A stretch of DNA of 44,809 bases from an uncultured Eubacteriales bacterium (GCA_902491475.1 CABUHY010000019.1:1-44809), one strand, 5' to 3'. Counted from the first letter of the stretch, positions 8,002 to 16,011 are shown. The notes: generated by a model not told the origin, from the letters alone. A program made the numbers and translations.

Positions 8002-10149
8002 TCAAACCGGCTGACTTGCAATCTTTTCAAGGATAGCCTTAGCGTCAACGATTGAAACTGTACCGTCATCGTTCATATCTGCAAGATACAACTGATAATC
8101 GTTAAGTGTTTCAAGGTCAACAAGGTATCTGAGTGTAAGCTTAGCATCGAGAAGCGATACGCTTGTGCTCATATCAACATCGCCCTTTTCATAATCAGCG
8201 TACTCAACATTCTTAGCTGTTGAGTCCATATGAGTAGCGAGTCTGTAGCTTACCATAGCCTCTGATTCTGCTGTGCAGTCATATGAAAGGTTGATTCTTT
8301 CAATTTCGCCTGTGCCGTAGATGTTGTCATCGGTAGCGTCAACGAACTTAACTGTGCAGGTTACATCCGAGTAAATAAGATATGTTTTGAGGAACATACC
8401 GTTGAGAGCTTCAACCGAGCTGCCCAATTTTTCCAAAGCGGAAAGCTTGAGAGCTTCAACGAACTGCTCGTTTGTTACATAGTCGTTTGTAAGATGTGAA
8501 AGAGCCTTGTAGCCGTTTTCAGCGTCCTGGTCAGCGATTGCAAATGTAATCGCGCCTGTGTCGCTGTCATATGCAGCTTCTTCGATGTCGAATACATCAA
8601 GCTCTGTTGCCTTAACGGCAAATCTCTCATCAAGCTTATCTGTAGCTGTTGTAGCAACCGGGATGTTAGCCGATGTAGCGCCGACCTTCATCTGGTCCTT
8701 AGCAGAAGTACCGATTGAGCTGTCAAGCAACTGACCTACGGTATGCAATGCTGTGTTTACGGCAGCATCGATGTTTGAAATCTGCTCGTCTGTATTGTCA
8801 ACATACTTACATTCGGGGTCATTTATATAACCGCACTGGCAGTCAGCACTCTTGCAAGCTCCGCCCTTATCGCAGGGATGAGTTGAAGTACAGCCTGTAC
8901 CTGTCGGGCAGCATGTGCAGCAACCTGCAACATCTTTACATGTGCACTGCCAAATCTGATGAGGATGATCAGCCGTACAAATATCCGTGCTGCCTTCTAC
9001 TTTTTCATTCTTGCACTGCCACTTGTCTGTTCTGATGTTTGTGCCGAAGTTTTCATCGATACCGATTGTAACCTTATCGACAATCTTCAAAAGAGCACCG
9101 AGAACGATCGGAATATAGGCGTTGTCTTTGATAGCGCCCTCACTCGAGATTGAGAATGAATAATCGTCAACAACCTGACCGTCATCATTTTCAGTCTTGT
9201 TGATAGTGCTGCTTCTTGCGTAATCATAGCCTGCCTTCATGTTAACCATGTTAGCTGTGCCCTCGTTTACCTTGGCTGCAAGCTCTGCATAGTCGAAGTC
9301 AGAACCTTCGTTGTAGTAGTCAAATGCTTTGTAAGCTGTGCTTACATAAAGTGAGAATACAGCGTCGAAGGGCTCGGGCTGAATGTAAGAGAGAGAAGCA
9401 CGGCCTTCAAGCTTATATGTAATTGTAAGCTCGTCGATTCTGCCCTCGCTGTCAAAGAGAACCTTAATCTTGATGTTTGTAAGAGAAAGTGCAAAGCTCT
9501 CAAAGGTAAGACCTGTGTTGTGAGATTTAGCGCTGTTTACGATAACATCGTCAAGGCCTGTAACACGGGGATAGTTAGCCGTAACATCGGGAAGAACGGA
9601 GTCTTCAACCTTTTCATCGGCAGCGATGTCGATGTTGTTGTAGTTGAGGACATAAGTCTTGCTCTCTGTTGAAACGCTTGCTACATCGGCAGCATCAAGC
9701 TTGAGTGCGCCGAGAGCATCTCTTCCGAGTGTAAGAGAAGCGTCGGAATTCTTTTTAACATTTGCGCTTGCGGAATCAATGCCTACAAGATTTTTGAGGA
9801 TGGCATTGAAATCATACGAACCGTCGGTGCAGTAAGGTGCATCGGCATATTCGGGATAAGACGCAGCCATAATTGCATTGAGAACTGAAGCGTCGCAACC
9901 GAATGTTGTCGAAGCGTTTGCTGTTCTCTGGAACGAATAGCCCGGCAAATGGTGTGTTGTGCCGTCTTCAAGCTCCGTATTTGCAATAAATGCGGTCTGA
10001 GTGTTGATTTTCTCAACAAGTTCTTCAGCGGTCAACGTAGGAGTTGTAGATCCGACGCCGCCCGGACGGACAGCAAATGCAACGAATGCCACAGTGATAC
10101 TCGAAATGAGCATTGCCATTGCAAGAAGAATCGATAAGATCTTTTTCAT
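8002..10149 (-). CDS. Secreted dockerin-domain protein with central cysteine-rich region
   Basis: A 715-residue exported protein. A signal peptide begins MKKILSILLAMAMLISS and ends near residue 27. The C-terminus is a type I dockerin: second loop DMNDDGTVSIVD is a complete calcium-binding loop (D-x-N-x-D-G ... D), followed by a helix. The first loop DVDMSTSVSLLD is degenerate (S at position 5, no G). Dockerins bind cohesins, and two cohesin proteins lie at 19069-20643. A roughly 70-residue stretch near residues 385-455 contains 14 cysteines, including CCTCCP and the segment THPCDKGGAC. The regions before and after it share a similar pattern of strands and may be a diverged duplication. No known catalytic domain was recognised. 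The ATG at 10149 has AAGGAG at 9 nt; an in-frame TTG at 10155 is less likely. Confidence 0.8.
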   Translation of the reverse strand: MKKILSILLAMAMLISSITVAFVAFAVRPGGVGSTTPTLTAEELVEKINTQTAFIANTELEDGTTHHLPGYSFQRTANASTTFGCDASVLNAIMAASYPEYADAPYCTDGSYDFNAILKNLVGIDSASANVKKNSDASLTLGRDALGALKLDAADVASVSTESKTYVLNYNNIDIAADEKVEDSVLPDVTANYPRVTGLDDVIVNSAKSHNTGLTFESFALSLTNIKIKVLFDSEGRIDELTITYKLEGRASLSYIQPEPFDAVFSLYVSTAYKAFDYYNEGSDFDYAELAAKVNEGTANMVNMKAGYDYARSSTINKTENDDGQVVDDYSFSISSEGAIKDNAYIPIVLGALLKIVDKVTIGIDENFGTNIRTDKWQCKNEKVEGSTDICTADHPHQIWQCTCKDVAGCCTCCPTGTGCTSTHPCDKGGACKSADCQCGYINDPECKYVDNTDEQISNIDAAVNTALHTVGQLLDSSIGTSAKDQMKVGATSANIPVATTATDKLDERFAVKATELDVFDIEEAAYDSDTGAITFAIADQDAENGYKALSHLTNDYVTNEQFVEALKLSALEKLGSSVEALNGMFLKTYLIYSDVTCTVKFVDATDDNIYGTGEIERINLSYDCTAESEAMVSYRLATHMDSTAKNVEYADYEKGDVDMSTSVSLLDAKLTLRYLVDLETLNDYQLYLADMNDDGTVSIVDAKAILEKIASQPV

Positions 10150-10229
10150 TTTCAAAAGCTCCTTATAAGAAATTGTATTTTCACCCGTCTCGGGACATAA
10201 GCCCCTTATGGTGCATAATTACATTTCAT

Positions 10230-10258
10230 ATAATATCACAAGAGATTTATTTTTGCAA
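10230..10258 (-). promoter_or_regulatory. SigA-type promoter of the dockerin gene
   Basis: Minus strand TTGCAA (10258-10253), 17-nt spacer, TATTAT (10235-10230). The 5' leader of about 75 nt contains two small hairpins, ATAAG-GGG-CTTAT and CCCG-AGA-CGGG, of unknown meaning. Confidence 0.7.
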
Positions 10259-10360
10259 TAAGATTGTCAAAAATTTTTGACGAAAACCGATATTTTTATC
10301 GGATTACACAACAGAACCCATAGCTAATTTATCAGCATTGCACAAAACGGGGTATTTTGT

Positions 10361-10389
10361 TTGAAAATTATGGAAAACTGTGATATAGT
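10361..10389 (+). promoter_or_regulatory. SigA-type promoter of the ABC-F gene
   Basis: TTGAAA (10361-10366), 17-nt spacer, TATAGT (10384-10389). It shows that coding starts downstream at 10430 and not at an in-frame codon at 10361. Confidence 0.7.
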
Positions 10390-10429
10390 ATTCAGAGTTT
10401 ATTATTACATTATATATAACGGAGAAATT

Positions 10430-12325
10430 ATGTTAGTTACGCTTACGGATGTTTCAAAGGGCTTCCTTGACGAAACGGTGCTTGAAAAAATAAATATGTC
10501 TGTAAACGAGGGCGACAAGATAGGTCTTATGGGCGTCAACGGTGCCGGCAAGACGACTCTTCTCAATATTATTGCGGGCGTCCTCCCCTGCGACGAGGGA
10601 ACGGTATCGAAAAAGAACTGTCTTGAAATCGGTTATCTCAGGCAGAATGAAGCTCTCGATGACGGCAACACGCTTGAAGAGGAAATCAAATCCGCACTCG
10701 AGCGCACATACACCGTTCGCAGGCTTATGGCGGAGATATCGGAAAAGATGTCCTCGGCAAGCCCCGACAGCGAGGAGTACAAAAGGCTTGAGGGCGAATA
10801 TGCCGCTCTCGACAACGAATACACGGCACTTGACGGCTACACCGCCGACACAAGAATAAACAGAGTGCTGACGGGTCTCGGCTTCGGCAATTTTGACCTT
10901 AAAATGAAGACCTCTGCCCTCTCGGGCGGCGAAAAGATGCGCTTTGCAATGGCAAAAATCCTGCTTCGCAATCCCGAGCTGCTTATCCTCGACGAGCCGA
11001 CGAACCATCTTGATTTTTCAATGCTCGCATGGCTCGAGGATTATATAAAATCGTACAAAGGCGCTGTTCTGACGGTATCGCACGACAGGTATTTTCTCGA
11101 CAGCGTTGTGTCGGGCATATATGAAATCGAGCAGAAAACTCTTTACAAGTACAAGGGCGGATATTCCTCGTTTATAAAGCAAAAGGAAGAGCGCCTGCGT
11201 GTGCTTGAAAAGGAATATGACAAGCAGCAGGAAGAGCTTGCCGCCATGCGTGATTATGTCAACCGCAATCTCGCCCGTTCAAGCAGCTCAAACAGCGTCG
11301 GTTCAAGGGTCAAGGCTCTTGAAAAAATGGAAATCCGACAAAAGCCCAACCCGAGGCCCAAGGACATACATTTCAAATTCGATTATGATATTGAACCGCA
11401 CAAGGTCGTGCTGACCGTCAAGGATATGGGCGTTCATGTCGGCGACAGGGCGACGGGTAAGCAGCTGTACGACAATATCTCTTTGGAGGTCCTCTGCGGC
11501 GACAAAATAGCGATTGTCGGCAAAAACGGCGTTGGAAAATCGTCGTTTCTGAAAGCCGTTATGAAACGAATCAGCTGTTCGGGCACGGTGCGTTTCGGCG
11601 GAAATGTCAAGGTTGCGTATTTTGACCAGGAGCTTCGGGATCTCGATTTGAACGACACGGTTATCGAGGCGGTGCACAAGCAATTCCCTACCAAGACAGA
11701 TTTTGAAATCCGCAGTGCTTTGGGCAGACTTCTTATTGAGGACGAAGCGGTTTTCAAGCGGGTGCGTGATCTCTCGGGCGCAAACAGAGCAAAGGTTCAG
11801 TTCTGTATTATAATGTTTAAGCGGGCAAATGTGCTCATACTCGACGAGCCGACAAACCATCTCGATTACATTGCGAAAGAGGCGCTTGACGATGCGCTCA
11901 AGCAGTTCACGGGAACGCTGATTACCGTTTCGCACGACAGGTATTTCCTAAACAGCGTGCCCACAAAGATAATCGAAATGTTCCCCGACGGGCTGAAAAT
12001 ATATAACGGAAAATACGATTATTACCTTGACCACCGTGAAGCGCCGCAGCAACAGGTCAGAGAAAAGCAGGACTCGGAGCAGAAAGCGGCATATCTCACT
12101 TCAAAGCTCAACAAAGCCGACGAGCGCAAACGCAGGGCGAAAGTCAATGCGCTTTCAAAGGAAATCGAAACACTCGAAAGTGAAATCGAAGAGCTTAAAG
12201 CGCACTGCGCAACGGAAGAAATCGTTACCGACTATGTAAAACTCAGCGAAACCCTTGAAGAAATCAAACAAAAAGAAAACCTCCTCGAGCAAAAAGAAAC
12301 CGAATGGCTCGAATTGGCGGAATGA
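10430..12325 (+). CDS. ABC-F family ATP-binding protein (ribosome-associated)
   Basis: A 631-residue cytosolic protein with two ABC cassettes and no membrane segments, the ABC-F arrangement. Such proteins act on the ribosome E site in translation or antibiotic protection. Cassette 1 has Walker A GVNGAGKTT, signature LSGGEKMRFAMAK and LILDEPTNHLD. The charged P-site-tRNA-interaction linker follows (KEYDKQQEELAAMRDYV). Cassette 2 has GKNGVGKSS and LILDEPTNHLD, but its signature reads LSGANRAKVQF instead of LSGGE. The C-terminal 80 residues are a coiled coil as in Uup/YdiF. No drug-resistance role can be claimed. ATG at 10430 has GGAG 5 nt upstream. Confidence 0.93.
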   Translation: MLVTLTDVSKGFLDETVLEKINMSVNEGDKIGLMGVNGAGKTTLLNIIAGVLPCDEGTVSKKNCLEIGYLRQNEALDDGNTLEEEIKSALERTYTVRRLMAEISEKMSSASPDSEEYKRLEGEYAALDNEYTALDGYTADTRINRVLTGLGFGNFDLKMKTSALSGGEKMRFAMAKILLRNPELLILDEPTNHLDFSMLAWLEDYIKSYKGAVLTVSHDRYFLDSVVSGIYEIEQKTLYKYKGGYSSFIKQKEERLRVLEKEYDKQQEELAAMRDYVNRNLARSSSSNSVGSRVKALEKMEIRQKPNPRPKDIHFKFDYDIEPHKVVLTVKDMGVHVGDRATGKQLYDNISLEVLCGDKIAIVGKNGVGKSSFLKAVMKRISCSGTVRFGGNVKVAYFDQELRDLDLNDTVIEAVHKQFPTKTDFEIRSALGRLLIEDEAVFKRVRDLSGANRAKVQFCIIMFKRANVLILDEPTNHLDYIAKEALDDALKQFTGTLITVSHDRYFLNSVPTKIIEMFPDGLKIYNGKYDYYLDHREAPQQQVREKQDSEQKAAYLTSKLNKADERKRRAKVNALSKEIETLESEIEELKAHCATEEIVTDYVKLSETLEEIKQKENLLEQKETEWLELAE

Positions 12326-12331
12326 GTGCGA

Positions 12332-12428
12332 GGCGATAAAAAATCGCCGCAAGCGATATGAAGCTTGCGACGACGTGGTGGATGTTAACGGACTTGAGGC
12401 TTCGCCTCAGTTCGTTTGCTTCGCAAAC
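12332..12428. repeat. Ladder of small hairpins downstream of the ABC-F gene
   Basis: Four consecutive palindromes: GGCGAT/ATCGCC (12332-12348), GCAAGC/GCTTGC (12349-12368), GAGGC-TTC-GCCTC (12396-12408) and GTTTGC-TTC-GCAAAC (12414-12428). The first lies 7 nt after the stop codon, but no T run follows, so a classical terminator is not evident. The TTC-loop hairpins have the look of intergenic repeats. Confidence 0.6.
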
Positions 12429-12506
12429 CTCCGCTTATTTTTATATCCCTTTTGACTTCGCTGCGCTTCGCAAAAGATGGATTATGCGGTTCAAGTCCGT
12501 CAACAT
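12382..12506. repeat. Inverted pair of tRNA-Val 3'-end copies flanking 95 bp
   Basis: ATGTTAACGGACTTG (12382-12396) is the inverted repeat of CAAGTCCGTCAACAT (12492-12506) with one mismatch. Both match the T-arm and acceptor end of the nearby tRNA-Val gene (12558-12630), which reads CAAGTCCGTTAACGT on its own strand. The left copy even keeps GGTGG, the complement of CCACC. These look like tRNA-derived ends of an inserted or decayed element. Confidence 0.6.
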
Positions 12507-12517
12507 ATTTACATATA

Positions 12518-12554
12518 AACAAAAAGAGAAGGGCTATGCCCTTCTCTTTTTGTT
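12518..12554 (-). terminator. Terminator of tRNA-Val (palindromic, works both ways)
   Basis: A near-perfect 17-bp stem (12518-12534 with 12538-12554) around a 3-nt loop, rich in A on one side and T on the other. It begins directly after the tRNA's CCA end on the minus strand. Confidence 0.85.
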
Positions 12555-12630
12555 TGGTGGACGTTAACGGACTTGAACCGCTGACCCTTCGCACGTCAAG
12601 CGAATGCTCTGCCAACTGAGCTAAACGTCC
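12555..12630 (-). tRNA. tRNA-Val (anticodon GAC), CCA encoded
   Basis: The minus strand folds as a complete 76-nt tRNA. Acceptor stem GGACGTT/AACGTCC, D arm GCTC-AGTTGGCA-GAGC, anticodon arm TTCGC-TTGACGT-GCGAA with anticodon GAC, T arm AGCGG-TTCAAGT-CCGTT, discriminator A and encoded CCA. It lies 53 nt after bofA and ends directly at a terminator. Confidence 0.96.
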
Positions 12631-12683
12631 TTGATTTTGAATGTACCGATATTATACAGGAATATCCGAAATTATGCAACACC

Positions 12684-12938
12684 TCATTTGAAAATTGTTC
12701 CCGCAATGAACAAAAAAATCACGCCGGGTATGCCGCCGACAGCCGAAAGCGCAATCGTATGGGCGTTTATACTCGGTCCTATTCCGAAAAATCCGCCGAC
12801 ATATTTTGCCGCAAACAGCGCAACGATTCCCTGCATTGCGGTAAGCAACAGCACCGCAAAAAACCGTTTTGTTCTTATCATCGAAACCATTATTGCAAGT
12901 CCGACAACCGCAAACAGGCAATATACAGCCGTGTTCAT
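12684..12938 (-). CDS. bofA: Pro-sigmaK processing inhibitor BofA family protein
   Basis: An 84-residue membrane protein. The C-terminal block with INAHTIALSAVGGIPGV and an ending FLFIAGTIF is the BofA signature; two hydrophobic segments lie at about residues 4-20 and 25-45, and a third at the end. In Bacillus, BofA holds the SpoIVFB protease inactive in the outer forespore membrane until sigmaK is needed. ATG at 12938 follows AGGAGTGG at a correct distance. An upstream in-frame start at 12974 would fall before the promoter's likely start site and is rejected. A SigE-like promoter at 12959-12989 fits mother-cell expression. Confidence 0.88.
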   Translation of the reverse strand: MNTAVYCLFAVVGLAIMVSMIRTKRFFAVLLLTAMQGIVALFAAKYVGGFFGIGPSINAHTIALSAVGGIPGVIFLFIAGTIFK

Positions 12939-12958
12939 ATTACCACTCCTTTTTTTGA

Positions 12959-12989
12959 ATTTTATGCTTGTCACAGCGTAAAATATGAC
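12959..12989 (-). promoter_or_regulatory. SigE-like (mother-cell) promoter of bofA
   Basis: Minus strand GTCATATT (12989-12982), 15-nt spacer, CATAAAAT (12966-12959). This matches the Bacillus SigE pattern (ATATT ... CATACAAT-like) better than the SigA pattern. Confidence 0.5.
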
Positions 12990-13039
12990 GGTCGGGTTAT
13001 TAACAATATTTTAATTTTGCTGTTTTTGTCCATTTAAGG

Positions 13040-13068
13040 TTGACCTATTATGTAAAATAAAGTAAAAT
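13040..13068 (+). promoter_or_regulatory. SigA-type promoter of the 13116 gene
   Basis: TTGACC (13040-13045), 17-nt spacer, TAAAAT (13063-13068). The -10 lies in a short direct repeat of AAAATAAAGT. Confidence 0.75.
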
Positions 13069-13115
13069 AAAGTAAGATTACAACTTCTTTATATATAGAA
13101 TACGGTGCAGATAAA

Positions 13116-13787
13116 ATGAAAAAAATATTTTCTTTTGAAGTATTTGACATTATACCTTGTCCCGACGGAATTATCCTCTCACAAAAAGAATTGTTCAACG
13201 GAACAAGTTATAAAGTCAGTTTTCTTCAATACAGCGTCGTAACAGGCAAGCTTTCGCCTGTTACAAAGGACTTCTATCAACTTAATAAATTCGGCGAAAA
13301 TTATGAAGCGATTTGCAACGAAATCGGCGACTACATTACCTGCGAGGCAACTGTTTTCAAAAACAGGAATGTCGCAGTTGTGTATCCGAGCGGCGAAACG
13401 GGCATTTTTGACAAGCACGGCAAGTCCGTCTGGACGGGCGACCTTATTTACCGTGACTGCCCCATAAACGGCGCCGTTGCCGACGGTGTGTATTTCTGGG
13501 CCACCGTTCCGCTTCAGAATTCTATTATCAACTATTCGGTTCCGCATAAAAAGTTCAGTATGCGTATAGGAAGCGAAAATTCTTCTACCTTCAGCGAGCC
13601 TGTTTCGCTGAGCATATACAGGAAAGAAATGTTCGTCTGCAATGCGGGGTCGAACAAGATACGCAAGGTAAACCTCGGCAACTATCTTGTAAGCGATTAC
13701 AAGCAATTTGACGAGCCCGTTTACAGATACCTCCGTTCATCGCTCAAGGAATTTGTTGTTTTAAGCTCGGGCGTCTATGTACTTTAA
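13116..13787 (+). CDS. Unrecognised 223-residue protein, possibly beta-propeller-like
   Basis: No family was recognised. The protein has no signal peptide and no membrane segment. It is rich in beta-strand patterns of the type VAVVYPSGETGIFDKHGKSVW and KEMFVCNAGSNKIRKVNL, which resemble repeats of NHL/WD-type propellers, but only a few repeats could fit. The start ATG at 13116 has only a weak ribosome-binding site (ACGGTG), yet the promoter at 13040-13068 is strong. A bidirectional terminator at 13801-13834 separates it from uraA, so it is monocistronic. The neighbours give no clue to its role. Confidence 0.7.
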   Translation: MKKIFSFEVFDIIPCPDGIILSQKELFNGTSYKVSFLQYSVVTGKLSPVTKDFYQLNKFGENYEAICNEIGDYITCEATVFKNRNVAVVYPSGETGIFDKHGKSVWTGDLIYRDCPINGAVADGVYFWATVPLQNSIINYSVPHKKFSMRIGSENSSTFSEPVSLSIYRKEMFVCNAGSNKIRKVNLGNYLVSDYKQFDEPVYRYLRSSLKEFVVLSSGVYVL

Positions 13788-13800
13788 TTAACGGTAAAAA

Positions 13801-13834
13801 AATACGCTCTCACGATTGTGAGAGCGTTAATTTT
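13801..13834. terminator. Bidirectional terminator between the 13116 gene and uraA
   Basis: Perfect 10-bp stem ACGCTCTCAC / GTGAGAGCGT (13804-13813, 13818-13827) with loop GATT; A-rich before and T-rich after, so it can serve both converging genes. Confidence 0.85.
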
Positions 13835-13851
13835 ATGCCTTTTTTGAAAAA

Positions 13852-15222
13852 TTACTTTTCAACTTTTTCAGCCGTATTGTCAGCCGTTTCCTTGTCCTTT
13901 TTGCCGACAATAAGGTTTGTTACGATACCGAGGATAAGAGCGCACGCAACCTCTGTAAGTGTAACCTTACCGAACGAAACCGTAAGTCCGCCGATACCGC
14001 AGATAAGGATTACCGCTACAACGAAGAGATTTCTGTTTTCGCCGAGGTCAACGCTCTGAATCATTTTAAGACCGCTTACTGCGATAAAGCCGTAAAGAGT
14101 AACGCAAACGCCGCCCATTACGCAGTTGGGAATGGTTGAGAGGAATGTTACGAACGGTCCGAAGAACGAAATTACCATAGACATAATCGCAGTTGCAAGG
14201 ATTGTAACTACCGAAGCGTTACCTGTAATAGCAACACAGCCTACCGACTCGCCGTATGTTGTGTTGGGGCAGCCGCCGAATACAGCGCCTACCATTGAGC
14301 CTACGCCGTCGCCGAGAAGCGTTCTGTGGAGGCCCGGGTCCTCAAGAAGCTCTTTACCGATAACCGATGAAAGGTTCTTATGGTCCGCAATGTGCTCTGC
14401 GAATACAACGAATGCAACCGGAACATATGCAACCGCAACCGTAAGGATATACTTGCCGCCGATAGCCTTTATACCCTTAGCCGCCGAAAGGAATGAGAAG
14501 TCGGGAACCGCGAAAAGCTTCATACCCGAGAATACCGAGAAGTCGATAACCTGAAGCGCTTCGTTACCTGTTTTAATTCCGATAACGGTAAATACAGCCG
14601 CAACGACATAGCCTGCAAGGATACCGATGATGAACGGGATAAGCTTCGCCATTTTCTTGCCGAATACCGAGCAGATAATAACCGTGAAAAGTGTTACAAG
14701 ACCGCAGATAAGAGCTACATAGGGGCTTGCAACGCTTACGCCCTCCGCGTCAAGAACCTTACCTGTTGTGAGGTCGCCGATTGCATTGCCTGCAAGCGAA
14801 AGACCGATGATTGAAACGGTGGGTCCGATAACAACCGCCGGCATAAGCTTGTCAATCCAGCCGACGCCCGCAAATTTAACTACGATAGCGATAACTACAT
14901 ATACAAGACCTGCGAAGAAAGCACCGAAGATAATTCCCGCATAGCCTGCTTCAACGGAAACCGCACCTGCGAAAGCCGCAAGCATTGAGCCGATGAAAGC
15001 GAAGGATGAGCCGAGGAATACGGGGCTGTTGAACTTTGTGAAAAGAAGATAAACGATTGTGCCCACGCCTGCTCCGAAAAGCGCCGCCGACTGGCTCATA
15101 CCGTTACCTACGATTGTGGGAACTGCGATTGTTGCCGCAAGGATTGCAAGCAACTGCTGAAAAGCGAACACTATAAGCTGTCCGAATTTCGGCTTGTCTT
15201 TGATGTTGTAAACAAGATTCAT
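13852..15222 (-). CDS. uraA: Uracil permease, NCS2 (nucleobase:cation symporter-2) family
   Basis: A 456-residue polytopic membrane protein with about 12-14 hydrophobic segments. It has the NCS2 hallmarks: an N-terminal FAFQQLLAILAATIAVP, the central VVIGPTVSIIGLSLAG, VFAEHIADHKN with the substrate-binding Glu and His, and GGCPNTTYGESVG. The pairing with pyrR, 26 nt upstream, makes uracil the likely substrate rather than xanthine. ATG at 15222 has AGGAGG upstream. The gene is probably controlled by the PyrR attenuator in front of pyrR. Confidence 0.93.
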   Translation of the reverse strand: MNLVYNIKDKPKFGQLIVFAFQQLLAILAATIAVPTIVGNGMSQSAALFGAGVGTIVYLLFTKFNSPVFLGSSFAFIGSMLAAFAGAVSVEAGYAGIIFGAFFAGLVYVVIAIVVKFAGVGWIDKLMPAVVIGPTVSIIGLSLAGNAIGDLTTGKVLDAEGVSVASPYVALICGLVTLFTVIICSVFGKKMAKLIPFIIGILAGYVVAAVFTVIGIKTGNEALQVIDFSVFSGMKLFAVPDFSFLSAAKGIKAIGGKYILTVAVAYVPVAFVVFAEHIADHKNLSSVIGKELLEDPGLHRTLLGDGVGSMVGAVFGGCPNTTYGESVGCVAITGNASVVTILATAIMSMVISFFGPFVTFLSTIPNCVMGGVCVTLYGFIAVSGLKMIQSVDLGENRNLFVVAVILICGIGGLTVSFGKVTLTEVACALILGIVTNLIVGKKDKETADNTAEKVEK

Positions 15223-15248
15223 TTCTTTTCCTCCTAATATTTTACGGC

Positions 15249-15794
15249 TTACGCCTTATTACCTTTTTTAGAGAGCACAACCTCTGTTATGCCGTCAACC
15301 TCGTCAACTCGGACATTGATAAATTCGTCCTTTGAGGTCGGGATATTCTTGCCGACATAGTTTGCGCAAATCGGAAGCTCCCTGTGCCCCCTGTCAACCA
15401 TAACGGCAAGCTGAATTACCGCAGGTCTGCCGAGTCCTATTATCGCTTCCATTGCAGCCCTCGCCGTCCTGCCCGTATATAAAACATCGTCAACAAGGAC
15501 TATCGACTTGTTATTTACATCGAAATCTATTACCGATGAATTGAGGTGCGGCGACTGATACTCCTGCGTCAAATCGTCCCTGTAAAGCGTGATGTCAAGT
15601 TCGCCGAGCTCAACTTTAAGGTCCGAAAACTTTTCGATATTCGCCTTTATCATTTTTGCAAGCGGAACGCCACGCCTTTTGATGCCGACAAGATAAACCG
15701 TATCGACCTGGGTGTTCTGCTCGATTATTTCGTGCGAGAGCCGAGCCAAAGCTCTTAACATCGCCTGCTTGTCAATAATAATTTTGTTTTCCAT
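15249..15794 (-). CDS. pyrR: Bifunctional pyrimidine regulator / uracil phosphoribosyltransferase PyrR
   Basis: A 181-residue protein, usual length for PyrR. In the family it binds UMP, then grips the leader mRNA of pyr genes and favours termination; it also has weak UPRTase activity. The PRPP-binding motif SIVLVDDVLYTGRTAR is complete, and the VGIKRRGVPLA and QLAVMVDRGHRELP segments are typical. The ATG at 15794 follows CGGAGT. A longer reading to 15923 would run through the attenuator hairpin and is rejected. It heads an operon with uraA and has its own leader (15795-15917) with a terminator and a candidate PyrR site. Confidence 0.95.
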   Translation of the reverse strand: MENKIIIDKQAMLRALARLSHEIIEQNTQVDTVYLVGIKRRGVPLAKMIKANIEKFSDLKVELGELDITLYRDDLTQEYQSPHLNSSVIDFDVNNKSIVLVDDVLYTGRTARAAMEAIIGLGRPAVIQLAVMVDRGHRELPICANYVGKNIPTSKDEFINVRVDEVDGITEVVLSKKGNKA

Positions 15795-15811
15795 TTTATA
15801 CTCCGTTTTCA

Positions 15812-15884
15812 CAAAGAAAAAGCCTTGTCGGAATTCGACAAGGCACAAAAATTTGATATTGCGATTTGCGTTCTCCTTGCCGGC
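15812..15884 (-). promoter_or_regulatory. PyrR-type attenuator in the pyrR leader
   Basis: On the minus strand a terminator stem GCCTTGTCG / CGACAAGGC (15844-15836, 15830-15822) is followed by TTTTTCTTT, 28 nt before the pyrR ATG. Upstream, minus-strand GCCGGCAAGG (15882-15873) fits the PyrR-binding loop pattern UCCNGNGAGG at 6 of the 8 fixed positions. The terminator is plain to see; the binding loop is inference. Confidence 0.7.
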
Positions 15885-15924
15885 ATCCCGTACCGAATTA
15901 AAGGTAAACATTTTTATTGGCAAT

Positions 15925-15953
15925 ATAATATCACAACACGCCGTTCTTGTAAA
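15925..15953 (-). promoter_or_regulatory. SigA-type promoter of pyrR-uraA
   Basis: Minus strand TTTACA (15953-15948), 17-nt spacer, TATTAT (15930-15925). Transcription would start near 15917 and give a leader of about 120 nt that holds the attenuator. Confidence 0.75.
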
Positions 15954-16011
15954 CCGTTTTTTACAAAAAAGTTCATAATTTTTTTATATTTGACAATTCT
16001 CTCCCACGCAT

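Noticed and set aside
10150..10229. Riboswitch in the dockerin gene leader
   Set aside because: Only two small hairpins are present; no known aptamer core (c-di-GMP, cobalamin, SAM) could be matched.
12385..12615. Minus-strand 76-residue frame (and plus frames at 12358 and 12416) across the tRNA-Val region
   Set aside because: The peptide is the translation of tRNA-Val and of its repeat copies and terminator, not a protein gene.
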